Shown: positions 35,396 to 44,982, counted from the stretch's first letter. The stretch is DNA of 64,000 bases from Micromonospora sp. PLK6-60 (GCF_019890675.1 NZ_JAIOAA010000001.1:434001-498000); one strand, 5' to 3'. Translations and numbers: made by a program. Notes: generated by a model from the letters alone, not told the origin.

Positions 35396-35521
35396 CCAGC
35401 CGACGACCCACCTTCACCGAACCCGGCGGATCACCGCACGCAGGGGCACCAGCACGAGTCGGAAGCGCTCGCTCGCCCGGCCTGCGCGTTTCCCGGTAGC
35501 GGCTGAGCCGTTGTACCGGAT

Positions 35522-36817
35522 GTGCCGGGCACGACGAGAGTCGAAAATCCCTCGGGGACCCACCCGCGCTGGCGCGTCGCCTGGGCGCGGCACGAGACGC
35601 TGCGGCGCCGGCAGGCGTACGACGCCGCCACCGCCGACTGGCACCGACGCCAGGAGCAGCTGACCTGGCAGCGGTCCGAGGCCGCCGGCTTCCTCGGGTG
35701 CACCCGACCGCGTACCGGCCTGCCGGTGGACCTCGACCACGACGAGGTGGTCTACCGGGTGCTGCCCGTCGCCGAGCTGGTCGAGGCGGCCGGCCGTCAC
35801 CTCGCCGGACTCCCCCGCCCCGGTCTGACCGTCGCCCCGGCCGGCGACGGCACGACCGGCCGGCCGCTACCCGCCGGGATCCGGGTGGTCGACACCGGCC
35901 TGGCCGTGGTGACCGACCGTCGGGTCGCGTTCGCCGGCGCCCACCACCGGCGGGAGTGGACGTACGCGGAGCTGACCGGCCCGGCGCACCACCCCGACGC
36001 GCCGCTCACCCTGCTGCCCACCGCCGTCGGGGGTCCCCTCGCCGGTCTGCGGGTACCGGCCGCCGCCGAGGCGAACTTCCGGTTCTACCTGACCCTTGCC
36101 TTCGCCGCCGCGACCGGACGGCGCGCCGCCGTCGTCGCGCACCTCGACAGCCTGCTGGCCGGCCACCGGGACGTGCGGCCGGTGCCACCGCCACCGGTGA
36201 CGCCGGCCGACGCGCCGGTGCCGATGCTGCGCTCGGAGCGGCTCGCGGTCGCCGCCGCGGTCCTCGTCGTGACCGTGCTCGCGGCGCTGCCCGCGGGAAA
36301 CGCCGGACCGGGTGCGGCGGAGCCGCCGTACCGTCCGGCGCCCGGGGCGAGCGCCGTCGCCACCCCGCAGGTCAGCCCGGTGCCGCAACCGCCGGTCGTG
36401 CCGCCGCCGGCCGGCGACCCGGCGACGACGCCGGCAGGTCCGGACGGCGGCGAGGTGGACGCGGTCGAGCGCCGGCCGGCCACGGCACCGCACGACTCGG
36501 CGGCCACCGCTGCGCCGGGGCCGACCCGCACCGTCGCGGCCAGCCAGACGCGCCGGACCGCGACGACGCCGGCAACCGGCGGCCCCGCCGAGCCGGCGGC
36601 CTCAGCGCCGGAGCCGGTCGCCCCCGCCACACCGGAACCGACCGGTCCCGCGCCCGACCCGACCGCGCCGGAGCCGACCACTCCCGCACCGGAGCCGACC
36701 TCCCCGGAGCCGTCGCCGGCCCTGCGCCTCTGCCTGGATCCGTTGCCGTTGCCGCTGCCGGATCCACTGACGGATCCGCTGCCGTGCCCGTCAGGCCCGC
36801 CGTCGGTGAGCAGGTAG
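35522..36817 (+). CDS. Membrane protein with long Pro/Thr/Glu-rich tail, unknown function
   Basis: 431 aa. Residues 1 to about 225 are soluble and contain an Arg/Trp-rich region (HETLRRRQAYDAATADWHRR) and a beta-rich part (GIRVVDTGLAVVTDRRVAFAG, PH-like in look). One helix near 238-258 (LAVAAAVLVVTVLAAL) precedes about 170 residues of Pro, Ala, Thr and Glu in imperfect EPT/PEP repeats, ending in an LPLPLPDP segment. No family recognised. GTG at 35522, possibly leaderless. The tail probably spans or binds the cell wall (inference). Confidence 0.65.
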   Translation: MPGTTRVENPSGTHPRWRVAWARHETLRRRQAYDAATADWHRRQEQLTWQRSEAAGFLGCTRPRTGLPVDLDHDEVVYRVLPVAELVEAAGRHLAGLPRPGLTVAPAGDGTTGRPLPAGIRVVDTGLAVVTDRRVAFAGAHHRREWTYAELTGPAHHPDAPLTLLPTAVGGPLAGLRVPAAAEANFRFYLTLAFAAATGRRAAVVAHLDSLLAGHRDVRPVPPPPVTPADAPVPMLRSERLAVAAAVLVVTVLAALPAGNAGPGAAEPPYRPAPGASAVATPQVSPVPQPPVVPPPAGDPATTPAGPDGGEVDAVERRPATAPHDSAATAAPGPTRTVAASQTRRTATTPATGGPAEPAASAPEPVAPATPEPTGPAPDPTAPEPTTPAPEPTSPEPSPALRLCLDPLPLPLPDPLTDPLPCPSGPPSVSR

Positions 36818-36842
36818 GCCACCGCACCGAGCCCGCCGCCGC

Positions 36843-38411
36843 TCACACCTGCCCGGCGTAGAAGCCGTACCGTGCCAGGGGCTCGACGATCTGCTGCTCC
36901 TCGTAGGACAGGTGGGACAGCAGGGTGTCGGTGAGCACGTCGACGGCGTGGCGCAGCGCGGTGAAGTCGTCCGGGTTGCCGATCAGCGCGACCAGCGCCC
37001 GGTCCACGCCCTCCACCACGTCGTGGATGACGACGTGCTCCTGCTCCAGCCGGTCGAGGACCGGTGCCAGCCCCGCGTCGGCGCGGCGCAGGTATGGGAA
37101 GACCGAGTTGTCCTCCAGCCCGTGGTGCTGGGTGACCAGCGTGCAGTACGCGGCGCAGTAGGCGCCCAGCGTCCAGTTGTTCTGCCGCATGGTCATCCGG
37201 TTCAGCACACCCCGGGCCTCCCCGGCGGAGACCACCCCCCGCTCGACCTGTTCCAGCAGGTCACGCACCTGGGCGAGTTCCTGGCGCAGGTGGTCGTGCA
37301 CGTCGACCAGGTGCGCGCCGACGGCCTGCTGGTGCGGGGTGTACGTCTGCCCGGCGGGAGCGGGCGGGGCGACCGGGCGGGTGGACTCGTCCCAGCGGCC
37401 GTGGTCGGTGAGGCGTACCCCCGGGTCGGGGGTGGGGCGGACCGCGAGCGCGGGGGCGGCGCCCGCCTCGACCACCTCGCGCTGCTGTTGGACGGCGGCG
37501 GCGCGGGTGCCGGGTTCGGCGCGTTCGGCGGCGACCAGCTCGCGCACGGCGGGCGCGACCTCCTGGGCGAAGAGCTGGATGGCGGTCGGGTCGTCGGCGC
37601 CGAGGACGAACCCGGAGACGCCGTGGTCCAGGGCCAGCCCGGCGATCTCCTCGACCCACTGCGCGGGCGGGCCGACGAGGAAGTCGCCACCGGTGGCGGT
37701 GAACCGGCCGTTGACGTTGAGCAGCCGGCGCACCGCCCGCGGGTCCCGGCCGGCTTCCTCGGCACCCTCGTCGACAAGCGCGTTGAGGGCGGGCAGCTCG
37801 GCGGCGCCCTTCGGCAGGTAGGCAAGCGACGGCAGCCAGCCGTCCGCGGCCCGGCCGACCAGGCGCAGCATCCGCGGCTTGTACGCGCCGACCCAGATCC
37901 CCACCTGGTGCGCCGGGGCGGGCCCGCGCTTCGCGCCGTGCACCCGGTAGTGCTCGCCGTCGACCCGCACCCCGCCGCGCTGGTCGGCGGCCCAGACCTC
38001 GCGGATGATCCGGATCGCCTCGGCCAGGGCGTCCACGGCCTGCCCGGCGGCCAGCCGCCGGCCGCCGTTGGCCTCGATCGCCTCCCAGAACGCGCCCGCG
38101 CCGAGGCCCAGCTCGACCCGGCCGCCGCTGAGCCGGTCCAGGCTGGCCACGCTGCGGGCCAGCACCACCGGCTGGCGCAGCGGCAGGTTCAGCACGTTGC
38201 CGCTGAGCCGGATCCGGCTGGTCGCCGCCGCCAGGTACGACATCAGCGTCCAGGTGTCGAGGAAGTTCGGCTGGTACGGGTGGTCCTGGAAGGTGGCCAG
38301 GTCCAGGCCGACCTGCTCGCAGAGCTTGGTCAGGGCGACCACCTGCTCGGGGTGCCGGGCGTCGGGGGTGAGGAAGCTACCGAAGATCAGTTCGTGTCCG
38401 TAGTCGGTCAT
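36843..38411 (-). CDS. LLM-class flavin oxidoreductase fused to a hemerythrin domain
   Basis: 522 aa. Residues about 1-310 are a luciferase-like F420/FMN-dependent TIM barrel (GLDLATFQDHPYQPNFLDTW, LGLGAGAFWEAI, VGIWVGAYKPRML). After a Pro-rich linker, residues about 370-522 form a hemerythrin HHE four-helix bundle with iron ligands in VDVHDHL, VTQHHGLEDNSVFP, LEQEHVVIHD and SHLSYEEQQIVEP. LLM-hemerythrin fusions are uncommon; the non-haem di-iron domain may sense oxygen or nitric oxide for the flavin domain. ATG start as given. Confidence 0.88.
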   Translation of the reverse strand: MTDYGHELIFGSFLTPDARHPEQVVALTKLCEQVGLDLATFQDHPYQPNFLDTWTLMSYLAAATSRIRLSGNVLNLPLRQPVVLARSVASLDRLSGGRVELGLGAGAFWEAIEANGGRRLAAGQAVDALAEAIRIIREVWAADQRGGVRVDGEHYRVHGAKRGPAPAHQVGIWVGAYKPRMLRLVGRAADGWLPSLAYLPKGAAELPALNALVDEGAEEAGRDPRAVRRLLNVNGRFTATGGDFLVGPPAQWVEEIAGLALDHGVSGFVLGADDPTAIQLFAQEVAPAVRELVAAERAEPGTRAAAVQQQREVVEAGAAPALAVRPTPDPGVRLTDHGRWDESTRPVAPPAPAGQTYTPHQQAVGAHLVDVHDHLRQELAQVRDLLEQVERGVVSAGEARGVLNRMTMRQNNWTLGAYCAAYCTLVTQHHGLEDNSVFPYLRRADAGLAPVLDRLEQEHVVIHDVVEGVDRALVALIGNPDDFTALRHAVDVLTDTLLSHLSYEEQQIVEPLARYGFYAGQV

Positions 38412-38509
38412 GCCCCGCCTGCCTTCTCGTCACGTCGACCCCGGTCGCGGGCGACCGGCCCCACGGTAGTCCGGGCCGTGGCGGCGCAGCCGGGAACCGC
38501 CGACCGGGC

Positions 38510-38854
38510 TCAGCGGGCGCAGCCGACGCAGGTACGGGCGGACGGGCGCACCGCCAGGCGTTCCGCCGGGATCGGCGACCCGCACCGCTCACAGGTGCCG
38601 TAGGTGCCCGCGTCCAGCCGGTCCAGCGCCGCGTCCAGTTCGGCGAGGCGGCGCCGCGCGTCGGCCAGCAGCGCGGTGACCTGGGCGCGCTCGAAGGCGA
38701 TGGTCGCGCCCTCCGGATCGTGTTCGTCGTCGGCGTTGGAATCCAGCGAGGCGTCGATCACCCCGTCCAGGTCCCGGCTCAGCGCGGCGATCTGGGACCG
38801 CGTCTCGGCGCGGGCCCGCCGCAGCGCGGCGCGCGCGTCCCCCGGCTCGTGCAC
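38510..38854 (-). CDS. TraR/DksA-type C4 zinc finger protein
   Basis: 114 aa: helical coiled-coil (QVTALLADARRRLAELDAALD) then the DksA zinc finger CERCGSPIPAERLAVRPSA, with C at the ends of CxxC pairs and TCVGC. Family members bind RNA polymerase secondary channel. It sits three bases after the stop of the DUF2238 gene and is probably cotranscribed with it. Confidence 0.85.
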   Translation of the reverse strand: MHEPGDARAALRRARAETRSQIAALSRDLDGVIDASLDSNADDEHDPEGATIAFERAQVTALLADARRRLAELDAALDRLDAGTYGTCERCGSPIPAERLAVRPSARTCVGCAR

Positions 38855-38857
38855 GGC

Positions 38858-39532
38858 TCACGCCCCTCGGTGCTGCTCCTGGCTGCCGAGCTCACCGTAC
38901 CCCGCCCGGCCGGGGTCGCCGGCCGGTGCGGGCAGTTGCCGGTCGTGCGGCCGGCTGAGCAGCACCAGCGCGGTGATCGCGCCGACCAGGGCGAGGAACA
39001 TGTCCCACTGGGTGTCCCACACGTCGCCCTGGGTGGCCAGGAAGTCGTCGGCGGCGGAGCCGGCGGCCACCGCCGCCCACCACTCGATCATCTCGAAGAA
39101 CGCGCTGAAGGCCAGGCAGGCGCAGACGGTCAGCGGGGCCAGCCACCGGCTGCCGCGCAGCGGCGAGCGGCGCACCAGGATCTCCCGGACCAGGATGGCC
39201 GGGACGAATCCCTGGGCGAAGTGGCCGAGCCGGTCGTACGGGTTGCGGGACAGCTCCAGCAGGTCCCGCAGCCAGTCCCCGGGCGGGGTGCGGGCGTAGG
39301 TCCAGTGCCCGCCGACGATCAGGATCAGCGCGTGCACGGTGAGCAGGCAGCACAGCAGCGTGGTCAGCGGGAACCGGCGCCAGGTCAGCAGCACCAGCGA
39401 CACGCCGATCATCACCCAGACCGTCTCCAGCAGCCAGGTGAGCCGGTCGTACGGGCGGATGCCGGAGACGACAAGCGCCAGCAGGACCACGCCCAGCAGG
39501 ACCTTCGGGACAACCGCGCGTGCTCGGGTCAC
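38858..39532 (-). CDS. DUF2238 (YjdF-like) membrane protein
   Basis: 224 aa with six predicted helices: RNPYDRLGHFAQGFVPAIL and EMIEWW, DDFLATQGDVWDTQWDM are diagnostic of DUF2238. Function unknown in the family. GTG 39532 is preferred; a frame to 39604 lacks a ribosome site. Confidence 0.82.
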   Translation of the reverse strand: MTRARAVVPKVLLGVVLLALVVSGIRPYDRLTWLLETVWVMIGVSLVLLTWRRFPLTTLLCCLLTVHALILIVGGHWTYARTPPGDWLRDLLELSRNPYDRLGHFAQGFVPAILVREILVRRSPLRGSRWLAPLTVCACLAFSAFFEMIEWWAAVAAGSAADDFLATQGDVWDTQWDMFLALVGAITALVLLSRPHDRQLPAPAGDPGRAGYGELGSQEQHRGA

Positions 39533-39631
39533 CGTGGACCGCCCATCCGTGCGTCGCGTCGCCGGCCCACCGCCGACCGGTCGCGACCATACTCGACCGG
39601 ACACCGGGCCGAGGGCCCGGACGAGGCGGCC

Positions 39632-40837
39632 CTATCGGCGCATGGCGGGCCGCGTGCGGTGCGTCCACGCGCGCAACACCCATTCGGCCGGGCCGTACCG
39701 GAACCGTCGCAGCCACCACGCGCTGGCCGCCACCTGCACTCCGAAGATCGCCAGGGCGATGAGCAGCGTCTGCGCCGGGGAGGTGCGGCCGGCCAGCCCC
39801 AGCCCGACGCCGGTGAACACGAGCAGGCAGCCGAGCGACTGGCCGAGATAGTTGGTCAGCGCCAGCCGTCCGGCGGGGGCCACCGCGTCGGCGACGCGGG
39901 GCAGTCGGGTGAACAGGCGCAGCAGGGTCGCGGCGTAGGCCGCGGCGAGCAGCGGCGCGGTCACGATGCTGACCATCAGTCCGGTCAGGTTCGCGGTGCC
40001 GCCGCCGACGGCGAACACGGTGGCGCCGGCCAGACCGACCGGGTAGCCGACCTGCTCGCACCGGCGCAGCAGGTGTTCGTGGGCGGGCACCGAGGCGAGC
40101 ATCCGGTGCTTGCCGGCGGCGAGTCCGACGAGGAACGCGGCGAAGGCCAACGGTCCCTGCACGGCGAGCCCGCCGAGCATCGCCGGCAACGAGCGCAGGT
40201 GTTCCAGCACGACGGCACCGATTCCGCCGCGCAGGGCCTGCGTCGACTGCGCGCCGGCGGCGAGCGCGGCGGCCTGGTCCGGGACCAGCGTGGCGCCGAG
40301 GACCGCGGCCACCCCGACCGCGAACGCGACCACGCCCACGATGGCCGCCGCCACCACCAGGGCGGTGCGCGGCGCGATCCGCGCGACGGCGAGCAGCACC
40401 AGCCCGAGCAGCGCGTACGTGGTGAGGATGTCGCCGTGGAACAGCAGCACCGCGTGCACCGCCCCGATCGCGAACAACCCGGCCATCCGGCGCCGGAACG
40501 ACCGGCCGAAGGCCGCCCCACGCCGGGCCGCCGAGTCGATCTGCAGGGTGAAGCTGTAGCCGAACAGGAATGCGAACAGCAGGTACGCTTTCATCGCGAA
40601 CAGCAGCTCCACCGCGCCGGCGACCAGCCGGTCGAGCACACCGTCGGCCGGGTCGTCGACCAGGTGGAACGCGAATCCGGAGCGGAAGAACGCCACGTTC
40701 ACCAGCAGGATGAGCAGCAGCGCGGTGCCGCGCAACGCGTCCACCACGTTGATCCGGGCATCGTCGCCGGTGGGGTTGTCGCCGGACGACGGTCGCGGAC
40801 GGCCGTGGTCCCGCCGGTCAGATCGGAGCACATTCAT
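39632..40837 (-). CDS. DUF418 (YeiB-like) membrane protein
   Basis: 401 aa, about ten helices. RINVVDALRGTALLLILLVN opens the heparan-alpha-glucosaminide-acetyltransferase/DUF418 clan; LTNYLGQSLGCLLVF and the C-terminal FRYGPAEWVLRAWT are DUF418 hallmarks. Possible membrane acyltransferase, substrate unknown. Divergent from the TetR gene. Confidence 0.85.
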   Translation of the reverse strand: MNVLRSDRRDHGRPRPSSGDNPTGDDARINVVDALRGTALLLILLVNVAFFRSGFAFHLVDDPADGVLDRLVAGAVELLFAMKAYLLFAFLFGYSFTLQIDSAARRGAAFGRSFRRRMAGLFAIGAVHAVLLFHGDILTTYALLGLVLLAVARIAPRTALVVAAAIVGVVAFAVGVAAVLGATLVPDQAAALAAGAQSTQALRGGIGAVVLEHLRSLPAMLGGLAVQGPLAFAAFLVGLAAGKHRMLASVPAHEHLLRRCEQVGYPVGLAGATVFAVGGGTANLTGLMVSIVTAPLLAAAYAATLLRLFTRLPRVADAVAPAGRLALTNYLGQSLGCLLVFTGVGLGLAGRTSPAQTLLIALAIFGVQVAASAWWLRRFRYGPAEWVLRAWTHRTRPAMRR

Positions 40838-40897
40838 GGCATCGAGCCTGGCGAACCGTGCCGGTGGCGGTGAACCGCTTTCGTCACACGATCCGGC

Positions 40898-41713
40898 GTG
40901 ACGAAAAGCGCCCGGGAGGTGTCCACCGTCAGCTGCGCCGAGTGCGGGACCGGCCTGCCGGCGGCGGGCCGGGGACGACCGCGTCGGTACTGCTCACGTC
41001 GCTGCCAGGCCCGCGCGTACCGCAGACGCCGGGACCACGGCCCGACGTCACGGCGGGCCGCCGCGCCGCCGGTGCCCGGTGGCCGCGACCCGGTGGCCCT
41101 CGCGATCGAACTCGCCGACGAGCTCGGGCTCGACAGCGTCTCCATGCGGCTGCTCGCCGACCGCGCCGGTCTGCCCGCCCACCTGCTGTACCGCCAGGTA
41201 CGCAACCGAGGTGACCTGCTCGGCATGATGGCCGAGCGGGTCATCGACGCGCGCCGGGCGCGCACCGCCGCGGCGCACGACGGTCCCCGGGCGCGGCTGG
41301 CCCACCTGGCCCGCGACGAGTGGGCCATGTACCGCCGGCACCCGTGGCTGCTGACCGTCCTGGCCAGCGACCGGCCGCCGACCGGCCCCGCGGTACTCGC
41401 CATGGTCGACCGCGTCGTGTCGGTCCTGACCGACGCCGGCTTCGATCCCGCATCGGCGTACCGGGCATATCTCGTCCTCAGTGGTTACATCCAGGGCATG
41501 GCTCTTCTCATCGCCCGCCCGCCGGCCGACCCCGACTACCGCAGCTGGCGTTCGGCGACCCATCTCCGGCTCGAACACACCGGGCGCCTGCGGCAACGGC
41601 CGTGGCTGACGGCAGCCAGCCGGACCGATCCCGACGAAGACCTCGACAGCTGGTTCGACTTCGGGCTGGATCGCATGCTCGACGGCCTGCTGATGCCGCA
41701 CGGGTCGCACTGA
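40898..41713 (+). CDS. TetR-family regulator with N-terminal Cys4 zinc finger
   Basis: 271 aa. Residues about 10-45 hold a small zinc finger (CAECGTGLP ... RYCSRRCQARAYRRR, C-x2-C-x14-C-x3-C) before a TetR helix-turn-helix (ELGLDSVSMRLLADRAGLPA, HLLYRQVRNRGDLLGM) and TetR_C-type all-helical domain. The extra finger occurs in some actinobacterial TetRs. GTG start at 40898, no clear ribosome site. Stop overlaps the next ATG (TGATG), giving translational coupling. Confidence 0.85.
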   Translation: MTKSAREVSTVSCAECGTGLPAAGRGRPRRYCSRRCQARAYRRRRDHGPTSRRAAAPPVPGGRDPVALAIELADELGLDSVSMRLLADRAGLPAHLLYRQVRNRGDLLGMMAERVIDARRARTAAAHDGPRARLAHLARDEWAMYRRHPWLLTVLASDRPPTGPAVLAMVDRVVSVLTDAGFDPASAYRAYLVLSGYIQGMALLIARPPADPDYRSWRSATHLRLEHTGRLRQRPWLTAASRTDPDEDLDSWFDFGLDRMLDGLLMPHGSH

Positions 41714-42714
41714 TGCGGCCGGCTCCGGTCGACCGGAACAGCGTCATCGCGTTCCGGCTGCGGGCCCAGCACCTGCACCACCGGTTGCCCGGGACATCGC
41801 TGCACCGGGCGGTGCTCTGCGGGTTGCCGGACGGCGCGCCCCGCTCGGCGCTGCTGTCCCTGCACGCCCGGGCCGCCGGGGTGCACGCCGACACCTGGGC
41901 CGACAGCGCGTTCACCCAGGTGTGGGGGCCGCGGGGCGCGGTCTACCTGGTGCCCGTCGCGGACGTCGCCGTCTTCACCCTCGGGCTGCTGCCCCGCGAC
42001 GAACGCAAGCAGCGCGCCGCGCAGGAGGCGGCCGACGCGGTGCGGGCGGCGGTCGGCCGCCGCCAGGTCCGCAAGCGTGACGTCCTGGCCGCGGTCGGCG
42101 ACCGGGTGGACCGGCTCATCCTCGCCTGCGCCACCGGGCGGATCCGGATCCGCTGGGACGGCCGCGACACGCTCGTATCGGCGGCCACACCACCCCGGAC
42201 CGACCCCGAGCGGGCCCGCGTCGAACTGCTGCGGCGCTTCCTCGGCGCACTGGGACCGTCCACCGCCGAGGGCTTCGCCGCCTGGACCGGGCTCTCCGTC
42301 ACCGACGCCCGCGCCACCGTCGCGGCGCTGTCCGCCGAACTCACCGAGGTCACCGTGGCGCACGGCACCCGCCTGGTGCTCCGCGCCGACCACGACCGGC
42401 TGGTCGGGGCGAGGGAGGTCGCCGGGGTACGGCTGCTGCCACCCGGCGACCCCTTTCTGCTCGGCGCCGACCGGGAGCTGCTGGTGCCGGCGGCGGCGCA
42501 CCGCCGGGCCGTCTGGCCGGCCGGCACCGTCCAGCCCGGGGCGCTGCTCGCCGACGGTGAACTGCTCGGCACCTGGCGTCGGCGCGGGCACCGGGTCGAG
42601 ATCAGCCCCTGGGCCGAGGTAGACGAGCGGGTCCGTACGGCCGCGGAGCGGGAGGCCGCCGGTTTCCCGCTGGACCTGGCCCGCGACGTCACCGTCAGCT
42701 GGGCGCGCGTCTAG
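41713..42714 (+). CDS. Winged-helix DNA-binding protein (DUF1006/AlkX, HTH_42 family)
   Basis: 333 aa. Fits the winged helix DNA-binding domain-containing (YcaQ-like, HTH_42) family: FTQVWGPRGAVYLVPVADVA near residue 60, VRKRDVLAAVGDRVDRLILA, and LLPPGDPFLLGADRELLVP. YcaQ/AlkZ relatives are DNA glycosylases, so an excision-repair role is possible, but the family also has non-enzymatic members. Coupled to the TetR gene. Ends in a CTAG that also holds the stop of the convergent cyclase gene. Confidence 0.8.
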   Translation: MRPAPVDRNSVIAFRLRAQHLHHRLPGTSLHRAVLCGLPDGAPRSALLSLHARAAGVHADTWADSAFTQVWGPRGAVYLVPVADVAVFTLGLLPRDERKQRAAQEAADAVRAAVGRRQVRKRDVLAAVGDRVDRLILACATGRIRIRWDGRDTLVSAATPPRTDPERARVELLRRFLGALGPSTAEGFAAWTGLSVTDARATVAALSAELTEVTVAHGTRLVLRADHDRLVGAREVAGVRLLPPGDPFLLGADRELLVPAAAHRRAVWPAGTVQPGALLADGELLGTWRRRGHRVEISPWAEVDERVRTAAEREAAGFPLDLARDVTVSWARV

Positions 42715-43388
42715 TCCTCGGCGCGCCAGCGGTAGAACTCCTTGGCCACGGCGTCCTCCGGGCCGCGCCAGGTGTCCGGGGCGTACGCGTCGATGTACGG
42801 GCTCAGATCCTCCATGATCTTGGCGAAGGCCGGGGTGTCGTGGTTCTCCCGGACGGCGGCGAACGAGGCGTCGGTCTGCTCCAGCACGTGCAGGTAGACA
42901 TCGTCGATCGAGTACAACCAGCGGCCGGTGACCCCGAGGCGGGCCGGCAGCTCACCGGCGTCGGACTCGCCGAAGATGCGCGCCACGTCCGGTTCGGCGC
43001 CGGGCTTGATCCGGGCGACGATGATGGTCCGGTTCGGGCCGGTCGACTCCCCGGCCGGCGGTTCGGCCGGCGCCCAGTGATAGAACTGCTTCGCCACCGA
43101 GTCCGACGGGTTCTTCCAGTACCTCGGGTACGGCGTCACGTACGGCGCGATGGCCTCGGCGATCTGCTGGAAGGCGGGCAGCCCCCGGGTCTGACCGGTC
43201 ACCGCGGGGTCGGCGACCCGCTCGATGACGTGGATGTAGAGGTCGTGGAAGGACAGCAGGGTGCGGCCGATGACGCCGAGATCCTGCGGGCGGGTGGTCC
43301 GGTCGTAGTAGCCGAAGGTGTCGGCGACGACACGCTCGCTCTCCTCGCCGGGCACCATCCGACAGACGATCACGTTGCGGAAGGTCAT
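42711..43388 (-). CDS. Tandem TcmI-type polyketide cyclase
   Basis: 225 aa containing two copies of the TcmI ferredoxin-like domain: residues about 1-110 and 118-225 (both with RVADTFGYYD/ARIFGESD-like starts, VIGRTLLSFHDLYIHVIE versus GVTGRWLYSIDDVYLHVLE, and VAKQFYHW versus VAKEFYRW). Acts on poly-beta-ketone intermediates in type II polyketide cyclisation. ATG 43388 with GAGGAGTCC. Last gene of the tailoring cassette. Confidence 0.88.
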   Translation of the reverse strand: MTFRNVIVCRMVPGEESERVVADTFGYYDRTTRPQDLGVIGRTLLSFHDLYIHVIERVADPAVTGQTRGLPAFQQIAEAIAPYVTPYPRYWKNPSDSVAKQFYHWAPAEPPAGESTGPNRTIIVARIKPGAEPDVARIFGESDAGELPARLGVTGRWLYSIDDVYLHVLEQTDASFAAVRENHDTPAFAKIMEDLSPYIDAYAPDTWRGPEDAVAKEFYRWRAED

Positions 43389-43438
43389 GACTGGGACTCC
43401 TCGGGTGAGTGGGGTCGGTTGTGGACGCCGGGTCGCCG

Positions 43439-44665
43439 TCACGCGGCGAAGTGGACGGGTAGTTCCAGCAGGCCCCGGAAGGGCGACGCGGCCGGCAGCC
43501 GGCGCAGCTCGCCGACCGGCACGCCGAGCCGCAGCCCGGGGAGGCGGCGCAGCAGCGTCCCGATGCCGATCCGCGCCTCCATCCGGGCCAGCGAGACACC
43601 CAGGCAGTAGTGGACGCCGTGGCCGAACCCGAGGTGCGGGCCGCGGACCCGGCGCAGGTCCAGCCGGTCCGGGTCGACGAAGTGCTTCGGGTCGTGGTTG
43701 GCCGCGTTGAGCACCACGCCGACGATCGACCCGGCCGGGATGCGGACGCCCTGGTACTCGATGTCCTCGGTGGCGATGCGCGGGCTGGCCACCGGCAGCG
43801 GGCCGTCGAAGCGCAGCAGCTCCTCGATGGCCGAGGGCAGCAGCGCCGGCTGCCGCAGCAGCAGGTCGAGCTGGTCGGGGTGGGTCAGCAGCGCCACCAC
43901 CGCGTTGCCGATGAAGTCGGCGGTGGTCTGGTGGCCGGCGAACAGCAGCAGGAACGTGGTGGTGACCAGCTCCGGCTCGGAGAGCGTCCCCTCCTGGTCG
44001 CAGGCGGCGATCAGCGCGCTGATCAGGTCGTCGGCGGGGCGGGCCCGCTTCGCCTGCACCAGCTCGGTGAGGTACTCGTGCAGCCGCGCCTGGGCCTCCT
44101 GCACGGCCGCCCGCTCCTGCTCCGGGCTGCGGCGCGACGACCCGGAGGTCCGGATCACCTGGGTCCAGTCGAGCACCCGGTCGTGGTCGGTCGGCGGGAT
44201 CCCGAGCAGGTCCGAGATCACCAGCATCGGCAGCGGGATGGCGAAGTCGCGCATCAGCTCGGCCTCGCCGTGCGGCACGATCTTGTCGAGCAGGTCGTCC
44301 ACGAGCTGCGCCACCCGGGGGCGCATCGCCTCGATCCGGCGCGGGGCGAACGCCTGGGACACCAGCCGGCGCAGCCGGGTGTGCTCCGGCGGGTCGGCGT
44401 TGAGCATGTTCTTGTTCAGGCCCGCCGAGTTCGGGCCGAAGATGCGCAGGTAGTGCTCCTGTGGGCCGTACAGGTCCTTGGACAGCCGGGGGTCGGTCAG
44501 CGCGGTGCGCGCGTCGTCGAAGCGGCTGATCAGGTACGAGTCGAACCGCGGCGAGCTGACCGGGCAGACCGGCTGCTCGGCGCGCAGCCGGGCGAACGCC
44601 GGGTACGGGTCGGCGGCGAACTCGTCGGTGTAGAGCTCGGACGCGGGGATCGGGCACTCGGTCAT
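43439..44665 (-). CDS. Cytochrome P450
   Basis: 408 aa soluble bacterial P450. I-helix LLLFAGHQTTAD, ExxR in AIEELLRF, and the haem loop FGHGVHYCLGVSLARME with the Cys ligand are present. CYP105/CYP107-type size. Sited inside the polyketide tailoring cassette, so probably a late hydroxylase or coupling enzyme. ATG overlaps the upstream ABM stop (ATGA). Confidence 0.93.
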   Translation of the reverse strand: MTECPIPASELYTDEFAADPYPAFARLRAEQPVCPVSSPRFDSYLISRFDDARTALTDPRLSKDLYGPQEHYLRIFGPNSAGLNKNMLNADPPEHTRLRRLVSQAFAPRRIEAMRPRVAQLVDDLLDKIVPHGEAELMRDFAIPLPMLVISDLLGIPPTDHDRVLDWTQVIRTSGSSRRSPEQERAAVQEAQARLHEYLTELVQAKRARPADDLISALIAACDQEGTLSEPELVTTTFLLLFAGHQTTADFIGNAVVALLTHPDQLDLLLRQPALLPSAIEELLRFDGPLPVASPRIATEDIEYQGVRIPAGSIVGVVLNAANHDPKHFVDPDRLDLRRVRGPHLGFGHGVHYCLGVSLARMEARIGIGTLLRRLPGLRLGVPVGELRRLPAASPFRGLLELPVHFAA

Positions 44666-44982
44666 CGGGTCTCCTCCGGCCGGCCGCGCATGCTGTGCAG
44701 CACCTGGTAGGTGTGGCGTTGCGCGGACTCGCGCAGGTCGCGGATCACTCGCAGCAGCTCGTCGCGTTGGGCGCTGCGGCCGAAGGCGTCCAGCCGGTCG
44801 CGGTCCGCCCAGTCGCTGATGATCAGATAGCTGCGCGGGTCGTCGGCGTCGCGGACCAGGTCCTGGCGCAGGCAGCCGTCCAGCGCGCCGATCTTCTCCG
44901 CCGCCGCGAGCCACTCGGCCTCGAACCGTTCCTCGCAGCCGGGCCGGGTCCGCATCGCCAGCACCGTGCGCACCGTGCTCAC
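44662..44982 (-). CDS. Antibiotic biosynthesis (ABM) monooxygenase
   Basis: 106 aa single ABM ferredoxin-like domain: VLAMRTRPGCEERFEAEWLAA, then YLIISDWADRDRLDAFGRS. Cofactor-independent oxygenases of this type oxidise anthrone-like polyketides to quinones. Overlaps both neighbours by four bases, as in coupled pathway operons. Confidence 0.85.
   Translation of the reverse strand: MSTVRTVLAMRTRPGCEERFEAEWLAAAEKIGALDGCLRQDLVRDADDPRSYLIISDWADRDRLDAFGRSAQRDELLRVIRDLRESAQRHTYQVLHSMRGRPEETR

Noticed and set aside
38892-40061. Overlapping minus-strand frame across the DUF2238/DUF418 boundary
   Set aside because: Arg/Pro-rich shadow; the two membrane protein frames have clear hydrophobic helices.
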